The notes below the pieces were generated by a model that worked only from the letters and a program-made list of their open reading frames with translations, was not told the DNA's origin and did not search any database. From Micropterus salmoides (Eukaryota; Chordata; Actinopteri; Centrarchiformes; Centrarchidae): a stretch of DNA of 64,000 nt. This document shows, in pieces, positions 45,351-59,039 of this stretch. The stretch spans positions 24,181,890-24,245,889 of the forward strand of contig NW_024044348.1 of the NCBI RefSeq assembly GCF_014851395.1. Direction: 5' to 3'. Position 1 is the first letter of the stretch, and each line of letters starts with the position of its first letter. The position numbers were made by a program, and so were the translations under genes.

Positions 45351-48300
45351 GCATTACTAGCTTTAGAGGTCACTTATAACGACATAGCTATGGCTTTTCA
45401 CTAAAAGGAAGGTTCTGTGTATTCCCTCGAGAGTTTTTCTGCAGTTTTAACTGTCAAACTCTCCAGACCTGAGTTTTCCATGACACCGTGTAGCAGTGCT
45501 ACTGAGTCAATGAAGGGAAAACACAGATATATACGCTGAGCAATCTAACTAGAAAAGATGTGACAATGAAAATCACTGATGCCCCGCTATCATGCAGTGT
45601 TATTGCTGAAAAAAAGAGGCACTGTGCTCAATATTTAACTTAATCATTGGAAAAGAATTCCTTTGCATTCTTGAAAAGACGACTTGTAAATGCGATACGG
45701 AGAGCAAAGAGTCAGCACACACATAAAAATTCCACCAGAAACACACATTAGGATCTTCTGCGGTCAAGACTAGGTGGGAATATCAAATCCGTGAACTCAG
45801 CAATCTGCTGAATGTGTGTTAGAGCATAGCAAAGCAAAATGGGTGCTGAGGGCAAGCAATGGTAAGCAATCCTCTGCATATATGTTTGTGTGTGTGTATG
45901 CATGGCCTTGGGTGTATCTCTATGTGGTAAACTGTGCTATTATGCTGAGATGTTTTTATATAAACTGTAGCTAGCGGTCAGGACTGGGTCACTCTTTCAT
46001 TGCTGACAAAACACAAAAACCCTCTCCCACAGCACCTGAGAGTCCACATTTTTCACATGTTCTGAATATTTTTCTTCCATTTACTATTTTCTGACTCTCT
46101 CTCCCTCTCACCTTCTCTTCCTCCAATTATCTCCCGTCCTCGATAAATATATTTCTCACTGACAGTGGAAATCAATTGCTTGTTTCATCTGACAATAATA
46201 CAGTTTTTACTGCAAACGAAAAAACAAATGAAAGCAGTTCTGTAGCCCAATTTAGGTGACAGTTCGCAGCGGTAACTTTGTTTTTCTTTTTTTCTACATA
46301 AAAAAATCCCCAAATTGTTGCTCTTTTTTCTTCCGCAATCCATCACAGATAATGGCTATATTCTTTAAAGACCTTAATCGGTGTTGTCAAAGTTTTCATT
46401 TTTGTTTGTTTTGTGATTTTATTGTGAGCAAGTTGAGCAGTTTCATATCAAGCCCGCATTCTGTTATGCTTTGCTTACCATTAATGATCTGGCACCAACA
46501 GGGAGAAATATAAGTCTGCAGATACATGTCAAATTACTTGTAAATTTATCCTTATTTTCTTTTTTAGAATATCGTAGGAGTTAGTACAATGCAGTTTTTT
46601 TTTTATGTTAGAAACACATATATACTAGGATATCACAAAATGAGCAAAATGAGAAAAACTACCTATATTCACACAAGTAAATGGGCGATTACAAATGACA
46701 CAGATGTTTTATTTTAACATGTTAAGCAATGCCACATGAGTTTTTGTTTGTGCCAGCATGTGATGTTGAATATTTATGTGCAGGTGTGTGTGTGCTGTTG
46801 GAACACACACCTGGCAGAAGAAGAAATGGGAAACCAAATGATACCATCACAAGGAGCCAGAAACTCACAAGTTGAGGCTGCTGCACTTATCTTCCCCCTT
46901 TCCTTTCTGTCTGCATTTTTCAGTGTAGCATTTAGATTTTATTTATTTAGGTATGTATTTTTATTTCTAAATTTTATTACGGTAATACAAGCTCTGTCTG
47001 CTTGTTAACCTCCTGTAGATATAAACCTCATTTAAACCATAAAAGTGATGTGACATTTGCACGGTGAATTATTGTTTAAATTCTAATTAAGATCTGGTAG
47101 CAGTGTTTCATTTTTGTTCTTCTGTCCACCCTTTTTTCTTCTTTCTTTCACTCATTATTCTTTTGTTAACTGGGGATATTCAATTTGATTTAATGTTAGT
47201 ATTCACACATTTATTATACATTAATTATGACGTTAGAAAAAGTGAATTTAATCAGGCTTTCAGCCAGTTATGGTTATTTTTGTACTTTTATTTGATCCTT
47301 TTTTTTACTTTTCTTTTCATCAAAGAGTCATCGAGGAATGACAAAAATTGATTGCATATACGTGGTCTGCAGTCACAAATTATAAGTTTCTATTTCAGAG
47401 TGAAATGAACACTATTGCCGAGTCAGGGTCCAGGTGACAAAGGACTTGACAAATATGAAACACTGTTTCAAACTTTCCCCTGAAGAACATAGACAGACAA
47501 ATAAAAATACAAATATTTTCATTCAACCTTTACCTGACAGAATGACTAACCTCGTATAAGCTGGACGTTTGTAGTATTGTTAGAAATATGAAATGTTAAA
47601 TTTCTTTTTATTATTTTACTGAAAACATGCTTAAGATCACAACATCGTGTATTATGAGCACACTGTAATTAGAGTGTAACTGCATCAATGCATCAAGATG
47701 TCAATGTACTGTATTGTAAGATGCATTATGAAAATGGAAGTTGTACATGAATTGTTACAGGTTATAGGGGATTTTCCATTCATGAAAAAAGTAGGCTGTA
47801 CAATAAAATTTGGGCCATTGCTTTTAGAAGCCTTCAGGACCAGAAAATGTGTCTTTAAATTGATGAGTTATACACTCAATGTTCTATGAAAGAAATAATT
47901 TGGTAGAAATTATGCCTTTAAGCCTGGGCTGTTACCATCCTAAACCACATCATGTAGTTTTTAAACTGATGGCCAGAAATGGGGTGAAGTAATTCAGTTG
48001 TAAATAATTCAGCTTCTTTTCTCCGGTGAAATTAATTGGGTTCTGTCAAATCTAGTATTTACCTAATTAGTTACACCTGCAATGGCTCAGTATTTTACAA
48101 TTCTAACCAGACATTTACTGGAGGTTAGGAGGAGCCAGTAGAAAAAAGAAAGTATATCCCTATAAAATTACTTTGTCAGGACTTCTCTGTATGTGTACCT
48201 GTCTCTTGAGTTTATTGTTCCCTATGGATTTTTATGTCTCCTGTGTATATGAGAGTGGGAGAGACAAGACATGAGGAGATGGAGAAAGGCAGACAGATAA

Positions 48301-48439
48301 GCTCTGCTGGGCGATTTGTGTAATAACTGTATGTGTGTCACAGCTAAAATGCACGCCCCCCCCCCCAGATCCTTAACGGTGTTGCATTAAGTATCTGCCT
48401 GTACTTCTAAGCTTTGAAGACACAATTAAGTCTGACCAA
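45351..48439. other. Intronic sequence, no gene recognised
   Basis: AT-rich with no exon or element recognised. A short poly-C is at 48355-48366. Confidence 0.45.
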
Positions 48440-48838
48440 ATCCCCTGTTTGCAGAAACGCAGCCCCAAACTTGCAAGGAACCTCCACCATGCTTCACTGT
48501 TGCCTGAGGACACCGCTCTTCAGCCCTTCGGTGAACAAATTCCCTTTTGCTGCAGCCAAATTTTTGACTCAACAGTCCAGAGCACCAGCTGCCATTTATC
48601 TGCACCCCAGTTCATGTGTTTCTGTGCGCTGTATTCTATGACGGCCACTTCTGACCAGACTTCTCCGTACAGTAGGTGGGTGTACCAGGATCTCACTGTT
48701 TTCTGAGCTAATGGCACTGCTGGACATCTTTTGATTGCAAAGGGAAATAAGCACTCCTGACTTTGTGCAAGTGTACCTAGAAGAATTGATGCTGTTTTGA
48801 GGGTGGTCACACCAAATATTGATTTGATTTAGATTTAT
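48440..48838 (-). mobile_element. Tc1-like transposon relic, internally deleted
   Basis: On the minus strand the transposase remnant includes LVRSGRHRIQR in one frame, SAQKHMNWGADKWQLVLWT then VESK in another, and a frame ending in CSPKG. The LWT-V-ESK site replaces the family's first catalytic Asp (WTDESK) with Val. A family end, ctgactttgtgcaagtgtac (48757-48776) to gtggtcacaccaaatattga, is joined directly to the coding part, so most of the N-terminal region appears to have been deleted. No terminus is left on the other side. Confidence 0.78.

Positions 48839-48869
<31 letters not shown>
48839..48869. repeat. (GT)n microsatellite at Tc1 relic edge
   Basis: About fifteen GT units immediately after the Tc1-like sequence. 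Confidence 0.95.
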
Positions 48870-48872
<3 letters not shown>

Positions 48873-51800
48873 CTGACACACAAATGCTCAAAAGATGAAA
48901 AAAAAGATCAAAAGGAAGATATTTCTAGAATACCCAAACACACAAAAAGGGAGAAATGAATAGACACACTGAGCAGGGGGAGAGGTATAGAGTGCAAAAG
49001 AAAGAGATGCAGCTATGTGCATCCATTTATTTGCCCTTGGGGCCCTAATACACTATATGCTGCAGTACGCATTGCTATTCATCTGTAGGGACATTGATGT
49101 TTCATATGAGCCAGCAGGTTGTGTGTGTGAGAGAGACAAACACATACACACAGACAGAGAATAAATGAAACAGAGAGTATATAGGTTAAAATGGAAATGG
49201 CAAGGATGAGAGAAGAGAGGAAGCAGGATCAAACTTGCAAAAACAATCAACCAACAGGAATGAAGGCACCAAGCGTCTTGTCATTGTCAGACTCTAGAGA
49301 GAATCAGAGGCAGGCTGGAGGTCAACAGGAGGGACAGGAAGAGTTTAGATTGGGAAACTACTGTAGATGTAGCAACAGAGACAGACACTGAAAATGAAGG
49401 ATGAGAAGGATGAGAAAGAATAAGAGCTGATACACCCAAGAAAGGCTGACGGATTGAATTAAGGAAAAAGCAAAGGGATGTCGGAATGATTGATGCAGAA
49501 TAATATTTTTTTGTCCCAACATCATTTTCTTCGTTATTCACGTGAAAGAGCAAAACGTTTTAGGAAACTAAAAACCTTGAGAAAACTGAGGGAAAGAAAG
49601 CTGAAAGGTTTTGTCTAATATAAACACCCTCTGAACACCATTACAAAACGTAGCATCTCTCACAAAATAACCCATGCTGCCTTATAAAGTTAAAGCAAAT
49701 TTCTGTATATTACTTGTACAGGATAGCAACTTCTTTCATTGGTTGTCAAAAATATTACGATGTTGATACAATCTGGGGGTCACTAGCCTTCCATACTGCA
49801 CATTATCATGAACAAAAGTAATTAGGTTTCAGAACCTTTGAATATAAAGTCAAGTAAGAAGAGAAAATGAAGATGAGCAAAAAAGGTCAGTGGAATATAC
49901 ATAATCTAAAAAAGCAGAATTGTCTTCATTAGGTCACATTGAATGTTGTACATGGATCATTCATTTCAGTTCAGTTCTATATGTTTTGTGGTTCTAGGGG
50001 ACAAAAAATGGTCCAGCTGTACTCTGAGATATTGAAAACAAGCTAAAGTAAATTTTTTGAGAATTATGATGTTTTTAACAGCTCCGAAATGGGCTCCAAC
50101 ATGACCACAACATTTTTTGTTAAACTGTCTTGGTGATTTCACATTAAAACATCTCTGTATCTTTATTCTTTGTCTGTGCTCTTATAACATGTTTAAAATG
50201 GGCAGAGCTCAGTTTGGAAAATGTAATGTCACACATTTCTGTGGACCAATCAAAACTGAACAACATTTGAATCACAATATGATGACCATTGTTTGATTAT
50301 TTAACCAGGTCAATCCAATCTTATAAACCTACACCCGCACCACTCTGGAAGCAGATCAGCTTGAGTTTTTGACAATTGATAAATAATAATTTTAATTTTG
50401 ACTGTTGCCTGCAAATATTTTATATTATAGAGCAATACTTGATATTTGATTTTGAGTGGCTTCAAATAGTGTACTTGCTTTCATTAATGAATATCTGCTA
50501 CTTTAAAGTTTCAAAACTGCTTTTTGCAAATTGCTTATCATAGCCAAATGTGGGGTAGTGTATTGGTGAAATGTATATGTGTCACATATAAGATATTTGC
50601 AGACATAATTTCATGCCGGAGCAGATTACTAACGGCAGTCTTGCACTGGTGCAGTGGTAAATTTGCTTGCTGGAAGTGGATAATTTCCTGCCTGCATGAG
50701 TTCAATAACATTGTAGCTCGCAATGCCATTACCAGAGCAACATTAGAGGTGAGAGGAGAGGGCACAGCAGAGGAGGATGTCAACACAAATTAGGTGGGTC
50801 AGAGTTGTCTGGAATCAAACATTGGAATTATGCCTCTGTCTGCTCAGACCACAGATTATTTCAGAAAAATCTAGTTTTTTCGAATTTTAGTATGTTATCA
50901 AGAGCATACACTAGACTACAAGCACTTCAGGCATGTGATTACTGCAACAATTCACAAAGAGGGATGATTCTTAGCAGTATTTGTCATCTGCAGCTGCTTG
51001 TATTATGTATGAGGGGCTTTCCTTTTCAGTTGATGAAATTCTGTAGCTATCTGAAGGCAGCAAAACAGTTATGGGTGTTCCATCTGCAGCCTATCATTTG
51101 AAGTATGGTGTATATTTTCATAGCAGCTCATACTCCTCATCCTTGAAAAGATCTTGCTGAACTAGCACCCAAAATGATACACACTTGTTGCATATTTGGA
51201 ATAGTGTGTATTTGTGCTTCAGGACTCTGCAACTTCCGATAAAAGGACATCAGTTTCTTCACGGGAGAGCTCTTGGCTCCTTTCTCCATTACAAAATGTC
51301 AGTGTGCAGTGGGAGCACACTGCTGTTAAATGGGATAAGAGGAGCTGATCTGATTGTTCATGATTGATAACAATCATTTATTCCTCCTAATCCAACCTCT
51401 TTTACTGTAGCGCTGCAGGTGCACAGCCAGAGCGCTACAGCCTCTGGTCATGAAATTACCAAAAATCTGTCAGTCACGGCCAAGTGCACTAGTGAATTTG
51501 ACTCACAGAAATAGTTCCCTCTGAGGAAGTAGAAGAGGAGCTTGAAAGGAAGAGGAGAGGGAGTGGGAAATGGAAAGAAAGTGGAACATTGAGAGAGAAG
51601 AGGGAGAAACTGTTGTCTTGTTTCAAAGGGAGAGGGGGGGAAAGGGGAAAAAAGAGAGAGAACACAAAGAGTGACACCCCCTTTCCCATCTCACAGGAAG
51701 AAATGAAAACTTGTGTAGTTACCAGGGAGTGTGCTTTTATTCTGGTGTTTCTATAGCAACAGTTTCCATGTGCCCATTTTACCGACCTGCAGAGTTATTA

Positions 51801-53363
51801 TTATGCAACGTGTGAGGGAAAAAAACACACAAATGCCAGAAACAATATGATTATTAGAAATCAGGCAGACACAGACATCATTGTTTAACTTGCCATACCA
51901 CATACATACAGTACAGGCTGACATACACACACACACACACACTCCTACAGAAACAGGCAAACACATTGGTGCACGGGACAAGTTAGAGATGACATGATGT
52001 GTAGCCTCCATGGGTTTCCTCAGAAAGCAGGAAGGGAAAAAACAGGTAGCCCCAAAGATTTGATGTTCAGAAAAATTGCATTGGACTTTTTATTTGTGTG
52101 TTTCTTTCCATTTCTGTCACTTTGTCTTTAAATCCCTGGCTCTTTGTATCTGTACCTTTGTCTATCTGTTTGTGTCTGTGTGTGTAGCTATATATCCTGT
52201 ATGATCGTGGCACATTGTCATTTTCAGGAAGATAGATTGAGACAGAGAAACATTACCAAGAACCTAGAACATCCATCTTCTACTGTCTATGTGCGTGTGT
52301 ATGTGCGAATGCAAAAGCCCACGGCTCTTTAACAAACTACGTCATATTCATGCAAGATTTAGCGAGGGATGTTAAACATACACACACGCACGCGTAGGAT
52401 CATTAAACTCAGCGGATGCTGCCTTTTGCCTTTAGCACTTCCCATGACAACAGAATGCCATCAATGCTCTCACCTAACCTTTTGTTGCTGCAGTAATCAC
52501 CGATTAACAATCTGTTAGAAAGACAAAAAAAAGGCAAGCTGGGAGACAGAGAGAGAGTGATGGGGTGAGGCAGTGATAAAGGGAGGACAGGGAAGTAAAT
52601 AACCAAATAATACAGTATATGAGAGGAGGAAGGGAGAAAAGACACACACATACTCTCACTCACAGGTCAAATGCATCGCGCCTACTCAGCATGAATCGTT
52701 CTACACGACGGGCTATTGTAATTAGCCTATTATAGTGACAGTTATCATATTACCATGAATTGGTTCCTATTGAGGCTAAGGACAATACATTTAGGGGCTG
52801 CTACATGGTTCAGGGGATTGAGGCGCACACACTATGGCTTTGACATTACATTTTTATCTATATACTCCAAAAAATCCCAAATCAAGGCCAAGCCAAATGG
52901 TCTTACACCGCAAATTTAAGCACTTCCAGACTTTAACAATGACAACATCAAAAACAAGAATCAAGTATACTCAAGGCAGTCTGCTTCAGCCTCCTGTGAT
53001 TTTGGTCTCAGAGGAGTCCGACTCCTGAGGAGCATGACATCCTGTCACCATAGCCACCCTCAGCATTATGCATGAACCTCTCTCTGTCCCTTTTTCATTT
53101 ACACACATACACATACACACAGTAACTCTCTGCTGGTATGGGTGGATGTTATTTCCCTGATTTGAGCTTTCCAGGCAGAATGACTGCAAAGAATGCAACT
53201 TTATCTCTGACCGCTAAAATGGCAGTAGAGCCCCACCCAAGAGAAAAAAACACCCAAAAGGCAAGCAATGCAATGATGCCTAAACTGTTGTCTTTTAATG
53301 TAAAGCTCTTGCCATGATGTTTTGCAGTGTTACTAGTTGTGGGTCTTCAGTCACTATGACTTT
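48870..53363. other. Intronic sequence, repeat-poor
   Basis: No exon or transposon recognised. Simple stretches: (CA)n at 51925-51942, a purine-rich tract at 51525-51665, and GA-rich 52540-52650. Confidence 0.45.
51525..51665. repeat. Polypurine tract
   Basis: About 140 bp that are overwhelmingly A/G on the plus strand, broken by a short tgttgtcttgtttc interruption near 51612; such tracts can form triplex DNA. Confidence 0.7.
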
Positions 53364-53364
53364 G

Positions 53365-53405
<41 letters not shown>
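53364..53405. repeat. (TA)n microsatellite
   Basis: About twenty TA units with one CA interruption. Confidence 0.95.
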
Positions 53406-53408
<3 letters not shown>

Positions 53409-56400
53409 ACATGTGAGGATTTTCTCTTTCACGTAAAAAATCACCGTAGTGTGAATTTGCTCTCCTATTCGGTATTGGCAAGGAAAGTACAGAAGCAAAC
53501 GGTGAGGGAGAGATTATAGTTGACCTAGAGCATGACTTTTCATTTATTGGAGCATGATAATAATCTATACGCTGCAGGTGACTGGAAACATTGTTAGCAT
53601 AGCGAATTGCAAGTGATGTGAAACTCACTTTGTTTGTCATCTTACCCAGAGTCAGAAGAGAGGATTATCAGTTTCTTCTCTGTGGTGAGTACCATACACA
53701 TTTAGTCTGGCTTAACTCAAAGACTGTTAGCATCTGGAAACTTCAGGGACTGCGCCGTCAAAAAATAAAACCTCTGTCCAACAACTCCAAATGTGTCCTT
53801 ATGCTTATTTATCAATAAAAAGCAGAAACAGGCAAATACATTGTGGTTTTAGGTGCATTTAGCTTATGCACTGAAACTCACAACATCTAAATGGAGTGTA
53901 TTCACTCTGCTAAACATCTCCAAAGTCTTGTCCTTACAAAATAAGGTTTGGCCGAATGTTGGTGACAGCTGGTTGTATCAGTGACTAATTTGTTAGCTTC
54001 AGATATAACATGTTGGAGTTGTTGGAAGGCAGATATTTTTCTAACTTCTAACTTCACCCCAGTCTTTGAGCTATGCTAGGCTAGATGTGTCCCTGACTAA
54101 GCTGTATCTCTGTACTAGTGATGAAATAAATTTTCTCACCTGACTATAGATTTGAATGGAAGCATCTGTCTGTGTGTTCCTGTGTAGCTAGCCTTACTAG
54201 AGACCCCAAAGCCTTGCTCATGGGCACACTTATTTTGTCTCGGTAGAAGAAGAACACTGACCAAAGTCACAAGTCAGGTCTCCCTGTCCTGCCTTCTATC
54301 TGTTAGTATCAGACTGGTGTTTCATTTGAGTGGATGTGTGTGTTTATTATAGGATGACACATTAACATTAGCTCGTTACCTTACCATTAGCATAACCTGC
54401 TGTGTTAGGTGTAAGCGTCTGCATATGCAGTGATATACATGAACCTTAAATGTTTGCTAGGGAGAGCAACTTAGCGCTTACCTCTTGTATTTGCATTAAT
54501 CAATATATATTTTGTATTCATGTAAGGTGGGATGAATTTAGCAGGAGATGCAGAGTGAGATGAACTGAATTACACAGAAGACTATACATCCATAGGTTAC
54601 AAATGATTATAGTTATAGGTCTATAAAGCCATTGTATTTTTTAATGATTACTAGCGAGATAGCGAGATGAGCAAAGGCAGGGCGGTAAAAAGAGAGAGGT
54701 GGACTGGCTCCATGAAAGAAAGATCGGTACTTAAAGAAATGAAAAACTGATCATAGATGAGTAATGAACTGATTGAATTTTCATTAATGAGTAAAAAGAC
54801 CAAGAGGGATGGATGCTTAGGGAGACAGTGAATAAAGAGCTCTGAGGGGGCCACTTAATTCAAATTATTCCCATGATGTTAGCAAGGACTGGAACTCCTA
54901 AACCTGAATTTAAAGCTGATTGTGAGAGTGACAAAAAGGAAGAATGATAATTAAAACAAAATAACAATATTCAAAAAAAGAGTTATGGAGTTATTAAAGT
55001 GACAACAACATAGGATATATCTGACGTATGTTAAATAAAGGCAAATCCTGCTCTAAAAAATATCACATGACACAGAATGAGAAGTAAGTAAAAAGTAAGT
55101 CTAATAGTGTCAGCCATAACTTAATGGTTGTTAATTATAAGCACCATTTCAATATTCCATCTGGCTTAATGAAATAAATCCTACATCATGACATTTAAAA
55201 TCTTTCTGCATTCCCGCCTCCATGAAAATGGAAAGAAATGATCCTTTTTAAGTTTTGGAAGCCTTGAATTTTATCTTGTAATTGATTCAGGGGATTTAAC
55301 TTCTAAGTATAATTGATTCCAATATTTAATTTTCCTCAGGGAAATTAAATCATTTTTTACTGTGGTCAAATGAAAGAAAGCATATCTTATCCAATCATAA
55401 TGCAATGGAGTTATAATTGTAATACTGCTGCACTGTGGGCCATGTGTTATATTAATGCCGCTGTGGGACTTCTGTGGTTATTCTAACTCCAAAATAACAT
55501 GAAGAAATGTGAGTTTCTTAGTGTTTCCTTATCGTTTACTGTTTATTTGGATCCCCAGGAGATGTTTCTTTAGCAGCAACTTCTCTTCTAATAAGACTCC
55601 AGTTTGGCTTATTTCTGTTGTCTGACTAAATCAATAGACATGAGGTCAAATGTGTTCAGGTTCATCTTTATTCTGAGACCAAATAATTACTATCCCAATA
55701 CATAGTATACAATGCTAGAGCACAAATAGTGTTATTTTATTAAATAACCATGAAAATCACTTTTATTCTGTCGTACAAAAGTTTATGTTAGAGAGAAATG
55801 TGTCAAAAAGAGTTCTGAAGCATCTACTGGAGGTTCTTCACAGGTTCAGCTGAGTACATCTTTGGACTGAGTAAATAGGAACAGAAAAAAAGCCTCAAGC
55901 TGTGTTTTGTTTGTTGAGTCTGGATTTCAGTACAGGCAGTAACTGTTTTACTGGTTCAGGTGATTTATGGTAGTGTACTTATTGTTGTGGATGCTGTACT
56001 CAGTTAAGCATGCTGTTTTGATGTTGTATTATCCCAAAGAGGAAAAAGACTAAAGGTCAGATAGAGAAGCATTTAAGCTTGTTGGACGAAGACAAACTTT
56101 TTTTTATTGTGGTGAAAAGCAGTTGTGTCTTACTCCGTGGCCACTACTGTAAGGGTTTGTTGTTTACTGTTATCTGCTAATACTTTTGTATTTGCTGCCA
56201 AACATCTTTATCAATACTTTTACACAATTTAATTCTTAATTAACACGCTTATTGTAGATTATCAGCATTACGGAACATTTAATACAGTTTTAAATACTGT
56301 ACATAAAAGCAGGTGTAATCTTCTCTTATTAATGGCGCAGCAAATAAAATAATTATTAAATAACATCATGTGATAGCTTTTTAACATATCAAACATTGAA

Positions 56401-57260
56401 ACATGTTTCAAATACTTATACGTAATTATTAATTTATGAAGAATATAGTGTCACCATGCTAATTCTTTTGATAAAATTTTCTCCAAGTTCAAGAAACATG
56501 TTAATCCACATTCTGGTGCCAAACCAGACTTTTAATCCACTGCACTGCAGGGCATAAAACAGTACACCAAAAAATCAACATAATTGTCAGTGCAAATTAA
56601 AATTAAAGGCAATGAAAGAGATACAAACTCATTTTATCTCTTCTTCCTAACTCATGGAGGCTTACAGCTCTCTAGCCTAACTTTAGAAACACATGTGAGT
56701 GCAATTGTGTGTATTGATAATCTAATCTCAGGATCCTATTGTTGCTGCTTGATTGGCTTTGACTTGTGAGCCTTCATTATGCTCGGCCACTCAGCCTGTC
56801 AGTCAGTCAGTCATCCATCACTAAGTCTGTCAGCCAGTTATCTGGTCAGTTAGTCAACCGACCTGGGAGACAATCAGTCTGTGAACCAGTCAGTCATTCT
56901 GACAGGAGGGCAGCCAATTAGCAAAACCTCCAGCTGGTCACTGGTTAGAGGGAATGCTTTCATAAGTATGGTACGTGCTGACCTTACAAATTGCATGAGA
57001 GAATCAACGTTTTCACAGAATATTCTCAACATATCCTGCTTTTTTTGGTTTGATAATGAATAGATCATTAGCCCACCATCCTGCTTGTTCAACTTATTTC
57101 CAACACCCATCCTTGTTGCTATTTCAGTGGTAAAACATAAAGGAAAACAGAAATTTACATGCCAGTGATCATAGTCATTATTTATGTGTGTGTGTGTGTT
57201 TTCTTGGGATTCATAAACAGGCAGCGGCGCAGAATAGGAGTCACTAACAATAAAGCATAA
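53406..57260. other. Intronic sequence, repeat-poor
   Basis: No exon or transposon recognised. A degenerate CAGT-rich stretch is listed separately. Confidence 0.45.
56790..56915. repeat. Degenerate CAGT/GTCA simple repeat
   Basis: Runs such as gtcagtcagtcagtcatc and gaaccagtcagtcattctg alternate with decayed units; similar wording occurs at 237-285. Confidence 0.6.
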
Positions 57261-57261
57261 A

Positions 57262-57304
<43 letters not shown>
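57261..57304. repeat. (GA)n microsatellite
   Basis: About 20 GA units. Confidence 0.95.
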
Positions 57305-57307
<3 letters not shown>

Positions 57308-58225
57308 AGTGTCTGCATCAGTGTTTGTTTTATTTAGTTTGACAGTTTGTTGACAGTGCTGGCTTGTTTTTGATGCTGTCAGCCGATGATTCATTTAGAG
57401 CTGAATGCAGTTTGGACCACGAGGCCTATTAAATTATACACATTGAACAGAATTGTTTCACCACCACAAAGACTGTTGAAACTGGGTATGGGTATGCGAG
57501 ATAGGAGTTTGTTTCAGTTTAAGTTGACATCTATGGGAGGTGCGAGGGTGTGCGCTACATCTGCCTGTGGTGGTGAATGCTGAGGACACGTTAAATCATA
57601 GATGGCCTCAACTGTTCTCATTGGCGTCAAAGAGCACATTTACTATGCAGGCTGTCAAAAGTATGACCCATTAAAATCCCAAATTGACTCGTGGAACCTT
57701 TGTTGCTAGTGTGAAGTGACAGAGGGAAAGTGAAGGGAGTAGCAAGTTGTTTCTTCTTGTATTATTTGCAAAGCCTGCAAATAAAAAAAGGAAAAGAAAA
57801 GAAACCCAAATGCTAAGTTCACCAGTGGACTTTCTGCTGTCAGTATGACCTGACAAATGGTTTCTGGTCTGCTTCTGGTGAGACTACAGCTTCTGAGGAG
57901 ACTACAGTAAATCTTGATGCACGTGAAGGGAGGACAATGACATGAGGTCACAGAGTTAGAATGCACAAATACACTTTGTTGCCAGTGTGTCTACTAAAAT
58001 AGTTGCAGTATCACGGAAATGAATTATTACATAACATCTGCTACAGCTAAATATACTATTCGCACTAAGACACTATTTTTCTGCACAGGATTAAAATAAG
58101 TAACAGTATGTAACAAACATATTTCTTTTTTTTTGTATACTATAGAGCGCCAAAAAGAAGTGGATTTGTAATAATGCAAATAACTAAAAATTCAGCTTTG
58201 GAACATACCCTTAATCAACAGTATG
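57305..58225. other. Intronic sequence, no gene recognised
   Basis: Nothing recognised. Confidence 0.45.
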
Positions 58226-58322
58226 TAGGGGTGTCCCAGACTAAGGATTTCCATACTGGAATCAGAATTGTCAAGGTTTGCCTATAGCCGACTGATCATC
58301 GAATTGTGTGTGTTTTTGTGTT

Positions 58323-58375
<53 letters not shown>

Positions 58376-58640
58376 AGCTGCAGTCTCTATTCATAAGTCA
58401 CTGTAACTTACACTGTACATTTACAGCTAAACTGAGGCTTGACCATTTTCTCTCTGCTCAACTGCCATTCATTGGTCTTGTGCCGAGTTGTTCATGCCCA
58501 CCAAGGATTGCATGCACATCGCGGCTCCTTGCCGGACTATTTCAAGTACTGTTTAAAAATGATTTTTTGTGTGGTTCATCAACGGCGATAAATGATTTGA
58601 ATGTCTCGCGAAGTTCACTGTTCAGCTGGGAAAAAAACCG
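58226..58640 (+). mobile_element. hAT-family element copy 2, truncated
   Basis: It starts taggggtgtcccagactaag and is collinear with 18950-20527 read on the minus strand: catactggaatcagaattgt, gactgatcatcgaat, then a (TG)n, gcagagctgcagtctct, taacttacactgtacattta, cagctaaactgagg, gcacatcgcggctcct, gtttaaaaatgat and gtgtggttcatcaacggcg. No right terminus is seen. It lacks the nested hAT present in copy 1. Confidence 0.72.
58328..58373. repeat. (TG)n microsatellite inside hAT copy 2
   Basis: About 22 TG units plus leading tgtttgtg variants. In copy 1 the same place has only a short gtgtgtctgtgtgg seed. Confidence 0.95.
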
Positions 58641-59039
58641 TAGTTCTATGTAAAATCAGACTTTGAGCAACCTGGCAATTATACGAAAAGTTCTAAATCT
58701 TAATAAATAATAAAACAAATAAAATATTTTACAATTTAGTTTCCATGATTTGTCTCATAATATAAGGAAATTAAAACTTAAAAAGGGGGGGAGCTCATTG
58801 TGTCAGCCCTGTTACCACAAAAACATACGTTGAAAAGCTGTTTCTTAGTAATTTTAAATGTACATATATAATAACACTTAAGCCTCTCGTAAATCCGCAC
58901 CATGTGGTGTCATGACAAATGGCTAGTAGTGGCTGCCAATAACATTTTTCGTCAACCCTGTTACCATTTCAGAGTTACCATGTCAGTGTAATTTTCATTA
59001 CACCGTACATGAAAATATATTTATACTATATATACTAAT
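58641..59039. other. Intronic sequence, no gene recognised
   Basis: The word gtca.ccctgttacca occurs twice in direct order (58802-58817 and 58953-58968), possibly parts of an unassigned repeat. Confidence 0.4.
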
